10,138 nucleotides of DNA from NCBI GenBank assembly GCA_026417415.1, contig JAOADG010000011.1, positions 1 to 10,138 of the forward strand, written 5' to 3'. A model generated the notes under the pieces. That model saw only the letters and a list, made by a program, of their open reading frames with translations. It was not told the origin of the DNA and searched no databases. Source of the DNA: a bacterium (GTDB lineage: Bacteria; Electryoneota; JAOADG01). Of the stretch, positions 5,873 to 10,138 are shown piece by piece (position 1 is the first letter of the stretch; each line of letters begins with the position of its first letter). The position numbers and the translations under genes were made by a program.

Positions 5873-7303
5873 CTATTTACCAATACAAAAATGTTGAAAA
5901 ATATGCTGTAGAACACTCTCTTTTACATTTTTCCCAATCATTGCACCCAACTCTTCTAAAGCCATACGCAACTCAAACGCAATAAACTCTGTTGATTGTT
6001 CTCCTTTTTTAAGCCAATTCAAACTGTTTCTAATGTTATGAATGGCTTTGGTAAAATGTTGATGATGCCTTTCGTTTACTAAAAAATGTAATTCGGTTTT
6101 TTGTAGTTCCGTTTTCTCTTTGACCCAATTTTGTATCTTGGTCTTTAATTTTTCTACATTAGTCCCATATTTTGCTGAAATAAACAGAACATTATCATAT
6201 TTTCGTAATTTCATAAATGTGGTTTTGTCTAGTTTATCTACTTTATTGACCACTAACCAAACCTTTTGTGAATTCTTACTGATCAGTTTTTGATACTGAT
6301 TTTGAATGCTCGGTTGGAGAAAATGAATCTTTTGAGGACTATGAAATTGAATCTTTTCTATTGGTACCAAAAATAAAATGAGATCTGCTTGTTGGATAAT
6401 GTCTTCACTTCTTCTTATTCCCTCTTTTTCAATTTGGTTTTCTGCTTTTCTTAAACCGGCAGTATCTACTACTCGAACCGGTATCCCTTCAAAATGCAGC
6501 TCTGCATCAATAAAATCACGGGTAGTACCAGGTATCTCAGATACGATTGCTCGCTCTTCAAGTAAAAGTTTGTTTAACAAAGAAGATTTTCCTGCATTGA
6601 CTGGACCAGTCAAAGCAATGGTGATCTTGTTTTGTGTTTGTTTGCTTATTCTGTACTGGTTTTCTAATTGGATAAGTTGCTTTTCAATCTCTTTTAGTTT
6701 TAATCTCATTTTATCAACATCCAATATGGGTACATCATCTTCGGAAAAATCTAAAGATAACTCAATTAATGATAAAATTTCTTGGATTTTCAGTGTAAGG
6801 TTATCTACATATTGATGTAATTCACCTTTCATCAACCCTAATGCCAATTGTTGTTGAGTTTGGTTTTGCGCTTGGATAAACTCGCCTATCCCTTCTGCTT
6901 GTTCTAAAGTAATCTTTCCATTCCAAAATGCCCTTAACGTAAACTCACCTTGTGTGGCCATTCGTGCACCATATTGTTGTAAAATTTTGAGCAATTCATT
7001 TATAATTCTTGGTGAACCGTGAATTGAAAACTCTACCATATCTTGACCAGTATAAGAAAACGGCTTTCTAAAAAATAAAACCATTGCTTGATCCAAAAGT
7101 TCACCATTTGGTTTCCATAACGTTTTCAAATGTACGCTACGAACGTTTTGGAGGGACTCTTCCTCTAACTTTTTCTTAAACAACTTTTGTGCTAATTCAA
7201 AACAACCATTTCCACTTAAGCGAACCACTGCAAGGGCTGATACACCTGGGACAGTTGCTAAAGCACAAATGGGATCATTTAAATTGGGTAATAGACGCAT
7301 CAT
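5873..7303 (-). CDS. mnmE: tRNA modification GTPase MnmE (TrmE)
   Basis: Partner of MnmG in U34 modification. The 476-residue protein has the complete family layout. An N-terminal formyl-tetrahydrofolate-binding domain (about 1-120) begins with DPICALATVPGVSALAVVRLSG (10-31). A helical domain carries an inserted G domain: G1 GPVNAGKS (233-240), G2 EIPGTTRDF (256-264), G3 DTAG (280-283), G4 NKVD (353-356) and G5 SAK (376-378). The C-terminus is F-C-I-G-K with catalytic C473. Two consecutive ATGs (7301-7303 and 7298-7300) follow AAAGGTG (7308-7314); the first is used here. It is first in the mnmE-mnmG-rsmG unit and read away from the origin. Sampled lines give 23-32% GC against about 47% in mnmG, and the protein is rich in Lys, Gln and Asn, a notable contrast between functional partners. 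Confidence 0.97.
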   Translation of the reverse strand: MMRLLPNLNDPICALATVPGVSALAVVRLSGNGCFELAQKLFKKKLEEESLQNVRSVHLKTLWKPNGELLDQAMVLFFRKPFSYTGQDMVEFSIHGSPRIINELLKILQQYGARMATQGEFTLRAFWNGKITLEQAEGIGEFIQAQNQTQQQLALGLMKGELHQYVDNLTLKIQEILSLIELSLDFSEDDVPILDVDKMRLKLKEIEKQLIQLENQYRISKQTQNKITIALTGPVNAGKSSLLNKLLLEERAIVSEIPGTTRDFIDAELHFEGIPVRVVDTAGLRKAENQIEKEGIRRSEDIIQQADLILFLVPIEKIQFHSPQKIHFLQPSIQNQYQKLISKNSQKVWLVVNKVDKLDKTTFMKLRKYDNVLFISAKYGTNVEKLKTKIQNWVKEKTELQKTELHFLVNERHHQHFTKAIHNIRNSLNWLKKGEQSTEFIAFELRMALEELGAMIGKNVKESVLQHIFQHFCIGK

Positions 7304-7322
7304 CGTTCACCTTTCTATCTTT

Positions 7323-7351
7323 ATTCTACGAAGAAACTAAAAATTTGTCAA
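7323..7351 (-). promoter_or_regulatory. Sigma70-type promoter for the mnmE-mnmG-rsmG unit
   Basis: On the minus strand, TTGACA (7346-7351) and TAGAAT (7323-7328) are separated by exactly 17 bases. The -35 box is perfect and the -10 box has one mismatch to TATAAT. The predicted transcript would start near 7316, giving a leader of about 13 bases that still contains the AAAGGTG Shine-Dalgarno. Confidence 0.7.
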
Positions 7352-7439
7352 GTTTTGTTCCTTGTCCTGAATGTTTATTGAAGGATTTGTTTTGTATGGT
7401 TCATTCAGTCAAAAATGAACACAAACGTTTTTGACTTAT

Positions 7440-7700
7440 TCACTCTTCTTCTTCTTTTCTTTTAAGATTTTAATAAAGAGGATTATGATAATATCGGTGG
7501 ATAATGTGGATAATTTTTTTCAACATACCATTTTGTTAACATGTATGCCCTTTTCGTTGAATGTACCTTAAAAAATTGTTGTGGATTTCGTTGTGAAGAT
7601 TTTGTTGATAAATATCCATTTATTCACAAGCACATTTAATGTTGTGGATAAGTCGTATTTTATCCACATTTATCCACATGTAATTTTTTCTTTGTGAAGA
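7440..7700. other. oriC: Putative chromosomal replication origin (oriC): DnaA-box cluster in AT-rich DNA
   Basis: Perfect 9-base DnaA boxes lie at 7505-7513 (minus), 7643-7651 (minus), 7660-7668 (plus) and 7670-7678 (plus). TTATTCACA at 7620-7628 fits the looser TTATNCACA. One-mismatch copies are GGTGGATAA (7496-7504, touching the first box) and TGTTGATAA (7603-7611). The pair at 7643/7660 faces head to head with 8 bases between. GC is 28% over 7441-7740. The stretch 7461-7495, next to the first boxes, is particularly AT-rich and is a candidate unwinding element. No gene fits 7304-7949. Flanking genes are read outward on both sides, and mnmE-mnmG-rsmG with nearby parS sites is a typical origin context. 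Whether this is the active origin needs skew or experimental data, because dnaA is not in the window. Confidence 0.82.
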
Positions 7701-7949
7701 ATAAGTGTATATCTTTCTACGCTTTGTGTAAAGAACATTCCAAGGTTATCTTTTGAATATATACGCAATCTGATTCGCACCTCAGAGAGAAAATGGATAT
7801 TCATTCAATTCAAAATCGTGTACAGTATAACACCAAAGTTTGGCGTTTCCGACGTTTAAATTGAAAGACAACAAAATGCTGTTGGTAGATTTGACAAATT
7901 GCTAAGAAATTTCTTATCTTCCGCTTGTTTCAACAAAGCAAAGGAATCT

Positions 7950-9152
7950 ATGAACGATCCACAAACTACTTGGCTTGATCGCATTTCCATTCTTGCCAAA
8001 TACCGTACATTCTTGCTTCGCTGGCTTTTTCTTTGGATTGTGATCGGCATAATCAGTTTTTTTGTCTGGCCCCGTAAATATCGTGCAGAAACCAGTTTTT
8101 TGCCACCTGTAGAAGAAAACATCGGTCTTTTTGGATCTTTAAGCATGGCTATGCGCTTGGGCAACTCGTCTGACATCCAAGGCAGTGGATTTATTCCAAT
8201 CCTTCGTTCCAAACGCTTGAAGGACTCTTTAGATAAGACCTACAATTTTCGCAAACGATACAAAGAAAAAAAGTTAGATCGCGCCTATAAGGCCTTTGAC
8301 CGTAAATTAGAAATAGATATGGAATTGGAAGAAGGCATCGGCGCTAACTACATCTACGCATTTTATATCCGTGTAACGGACAAAGATCCTAAAGAGGCCG
8401 CCAACATTGCCAACGACTTGGTGTTCTACGCCGATCGCATTGCTGCTGAACTGACTACTCAGCGTCAACGTCAAATTCGTGAATTTCTGGAAAAGCGCCT
8501 TGCTGAAGCGCGTGATTCACTTAGTGCTATAGAAGATTCGTTGAAGAATTTTTCTATTCGTACCGGTGTAGTTGTTCCCACGGATCAAATCTCTGCTACA
8601 GTGAAATTGTTAGGTGAATTGGAAACGCAGATCGCATCCTCCGAAGTTGAACTAACGGTAGCAAAAACCACCTACGGAGAACGCCATCCTAGCGTTCAAA
8701 CCATAGAAGCCAAATTGGATGAATTGAAAAAACAGCGTAGCGCCATGTTGGGCAATGTGGATTACGAAATCGGTAAAAGTTTGCTCAAACTGAAACAATC
8801 ACCGGAATACCTTTTAGAGCATACGCGTCTCTATCGTGAAACTACCTCGCGCACGATTACTGTGCAGTTTTTAGAAAAACAGTTAGAGCAAGCACGCATT
8901 AACGAGCAGCGTGATGCACCTGTGTTGCGCATTTTGGATCGTGCTGTACCACCAGAAACACGCATATGGCCAATTTTTACACTAATGGTCTTATTGGGTC
9001 TTTTGTTTGGTGCACTTTCTGCATTCATCTGGATCGGTTGGAAAGAGTGGCTTGTAAGCATTCAACAAACCCAATTTTCAGAACATTTCCAACAAATTTC
9101 AAAAGATTTTTCTTTATCTGCATTATGGAAAGCATTTCGTGGTAAAAGCTAA
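7950..9152 (+). CDS. Wzz-type polysaccharide chain-length regulator (polysaccharide co-polymerase)
   Basis: Inner-membrane protein controlling the length of O-antigen or a related surface polysaccharide. The 400-residue product has TM1 at about 22-40 followed by P-R-K-Y-R-A-E-T-S-F, the usual start of the Wzz domain. A long periplasmic region includes coiled-coil helices, with QRQRQIREFLEKRLAEARD then the GNVR-like segment GERHPSVQTIEAKLDELKKQ. P-P-E-T-R-I-W-P then leads into TM2 (about 342-364), the proline-rich signature that precedes the second helix. The cytoplasmic tail is about 33 residues without Walker motifs or a Tyr cluster, so it is not a Wzc-type kinase fusion. The ATG at 7950 is preferred because AAGGA (7941-7945) lies upstream; the in-frame TTG at 7899 adds 17 residues unlike the family. 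TATAAC at 7826-7831 could be a weak -10 box. It is read away from the origin, and the next gene starts 30 bases downstream. Confidence 0.85.
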   Translation: MNDPQTTWLDRISILAKYRTFLLRWLFLWIVIGIISFFVWPRKYRAETSFLPPVEENIGLFGSLSMAMRLGNSSDIQGSGFIPILRSKRLKDSLDKTYNFRKRYKEKKLDRAYKAFDRKLEIDMELEEGIGANYIYAFYIRVTDKDPKEAANIANDLVFYADRIAAELTTQRQRQIREFLEKRLAEARDSLSAIEDSLKNFSIRTGVVVPTDQISATVKLLGELETQIASSEVELTVAKTTYGERHPSVQTIEAKLDELKKQRSAMLGNVDYEIGKSLLKLKQSPEYLLEHTRLYRETTSRTITVQFLEKQLEQARINEQRDAPVLRILDRAVPPETRIWPIFTLMVLLGLLFGALSAFIWIGWKEWLVSIQQTQFSEHFQQISKDFSLSALWKAFRGKS

Positions 9153-9182
9153 GCTATTGTCTCAAACACAGGATTTAAGCCG

Positions 9183-10138
9183 TTGGTAGCATCAAGCCCA
9201 ACTTCATCTCTACTTTCTTTTTCTCGATTCTTTGTTCGTTTTTCTTGCATTCTCTTTTGTATCATCAGTGCAATCTTGTTTTGGTACAAAGTCCCGTATG
9301 CTGGATGGTTCCTTGGATTCAGCATTGTGCTGATTGGGATAAGTTGGAAAAAAGTTTCACTTCCTAAACACGTTTATTCTTTTCGTTCACTAAACTTTCC
9401 AATTCTTTTTGTTCTACCTTTTATTGCAGTGATATTGGCTGCAATTCACAGATTACTTGGTTTGCGGGGCGGTATCCTTTTGCAACTTGGAATGATAGTC
9501 GCCTCAATTTTTATCAGTGTATTATTAACCACCGATCTATTTTTACAAAAGCATCACCAATTCCGAACCCTTTACACACGCCTTATTCCGCTTAGTAGTA
9601 TCTACCTAAGTATGATGGTTGTATTTTTGTTTTGGTCAATGGAACGAACCAAAATGGGTCTTGTGATTAGTGCTGCAATCCTTGCTATTCCTGTATTTCT
9701 GCTACTTGTAGAAAAATTGGGTATTGCTGTCGTTTATGGTTTTACTTTTTTCATTCTTGCCATCTGGCCCTTACTGAGTGAAGTTCCTAAGTCCAATTGG
9801 ATTTTAGGTGGTTGGGGTTTTGTACTATTTTTGATTGCAGTTTACAGAAAGGCACGTGCTGGATGGCCTGTCGGAATTGCGATTCGTGGGTTTTACGCAT
9901 TAAGCATTCTCTATTTGCTTTGGTTAATGTTTACCTTTCTATTTGTGGACGTACCTACGCAAAGTGCATTTCTCAAGGTATTGCTGTCCATCGCTCAAGT
10001 AATTTTTGTTTATGCTATGTTTGAAAATTTCCTCACACGCAAAGATGTACTTGCTTGCATCATCGGATTTACCGCAGGTGCATTCTTCATTTTGCTGCTG
10101 GTGCTGAAAAGTGCTGTGGAACAGATCACCGACTTTAA
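9183..10138 (+). CDS. N-terminal part of a polytopic membrane protein, probably O-antigen polymerase/ligase-like, cut by the window end
   Basis: This frame is open from the Wzz stop codon to the window end. The likely start is TTG at 9183, with AGGA (9170-9173) 9 bases upstream; no ATG occurs nearby. The 318 visible codons encode about nine or ten hydrophobic segments with short polar links, for example LNFPILFVLPFIAVILAA and KMGLVISAAILAIPVFLLL. Near the end, VLLSIAQVIFVYAMFENFL then a TRKDVLACIIGF link and another helix resemble the middle of Wzy/WaaL-type proteins ('y-x-x-x-N-x-x-x-T-x-x-D'). The catalytic periplasmic loop of the family would be beyond the window, so the assignment rests on topology and the adjacent Wzz. 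A flippase or unrelated transporter is possible. It is probably co-transcribed with wzz. Confidence 0.6.
   Translation, partial: MVASSPTSSLLSFSRFFVRFSCILFCIISAILFWYKVPYAGWFLGFSIVLIGISWKKVSLPKHVYSFRSLNFPILFVLPFIAVILAAIHRLLGLRGGILLQLGMIVASIFISVLLTTDLFLQKHHQFRTLYTRLIPLSSIYLSMMVVFLFWSMERTKMGLVISAAILAIPVFLLLVEKLGIAVVYGFTFFILAIWPLLSEVPKSNWILGGWGFVLFLIAVYRKARAGWPVGIAIRGFYALSILYLLWLMFTFLFVDVPTQSAFLKVLLSIAQVIFVYAMFENFLTRKDVLACIIGFTAGAFFILLLVLKSAVEQITDF

Noticed and set aside
6378-6815. A 145-codon plus-strand frame opposite mnmE
   Set aside because: It is antisense to the MnmE G domain and low in complexity; a shadow frame.
7431-7460. TTGACT followed by CTT repeats as a promoter or DnaA-trio element
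   Set aside because: No -10 box at proper spacing, and the repeats are TTC rather than the TAG/TAA pattern of DnaA-trios.
1-10138. CRISPR arrays, tRNA or rRNA genes, insertion sequences with transposase
   Set aside because: No regularly spaced repeats, no cloverleaf with CCA end or conserved T-loop, no rRNA motifs and no transposase motifs were seen by eye.

Overview
The window looks like a chromosomal replication-origin neighbourhood of a Gram-negative bacterium. The support is a TTATCCACA (DnaA box) cluster in a 28% GC intergenic stretch (about 7496-7678), two near-consensus parS sites (5842-5857 and 3920-3935), and the mnmE-mnmG-rsmG block often found beside bacterial origins. An outer membrane is inferred from a Wzz-type chain-length regulator followed by a polytopic protein resembling the start of an O-antigen polymerase or ligase. 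The species cannot be named from the sequence; no rRNA, tRNA or dnaA is present. An FCB-type lineage is only a guess.

Layout. 1-925: the 3' end of a gene whose last residues resemble ImmA/IrrE metallopeptidases, overlapping a DUF4411 PIN-like toxin gene in a 4-base ATGA, then a broken reading frame (608-925). 915-2795 (minus): a polytopic GT-C/DUF2142-like membrane protein whose loops are enlarged by two in-frame, non-membrane insertions. 2850-3170 (plus): a small helix-turn-helix protein that converges on rsmG and overlaps it by 13 bases. 3158-7303 (minus): mnmE, mnmG and rsmG, probably one transcription unit read away from the origin from a strong sigma70-type promoter (TTGACA, 17 bases, TAGAAT). 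7304-7949: putative oriC. 7950-10138 (plus): a Wzz homologue and the truncated polytopic gene, read away from the origin in the other direction.

How the genes work together. MnmE and MnmG form the tRNA wobble-uridine (U34) modifying complex, and RsmG methylates 16S rRNA, so the core block serves translation. The DnaA boxes and parS sites would couple the same DNA to replication initiation and to ParB-dependent segregation. A second group of DnaA-box-like sequences lies at 3645-3855, so a bipartite origin or a DnaA-titration site is possible. Wzz and its neighbour suggest surface-polysaccharide assembly.

No clearly new biochemical system is demonstrated. The most unusual items are the origin layout, the in-frame insertions in the GT-C-like gene, and the toxin-antitoxin-like remnant at the left end. 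Percent-GC figures are hand counts of selected 60-base lines.
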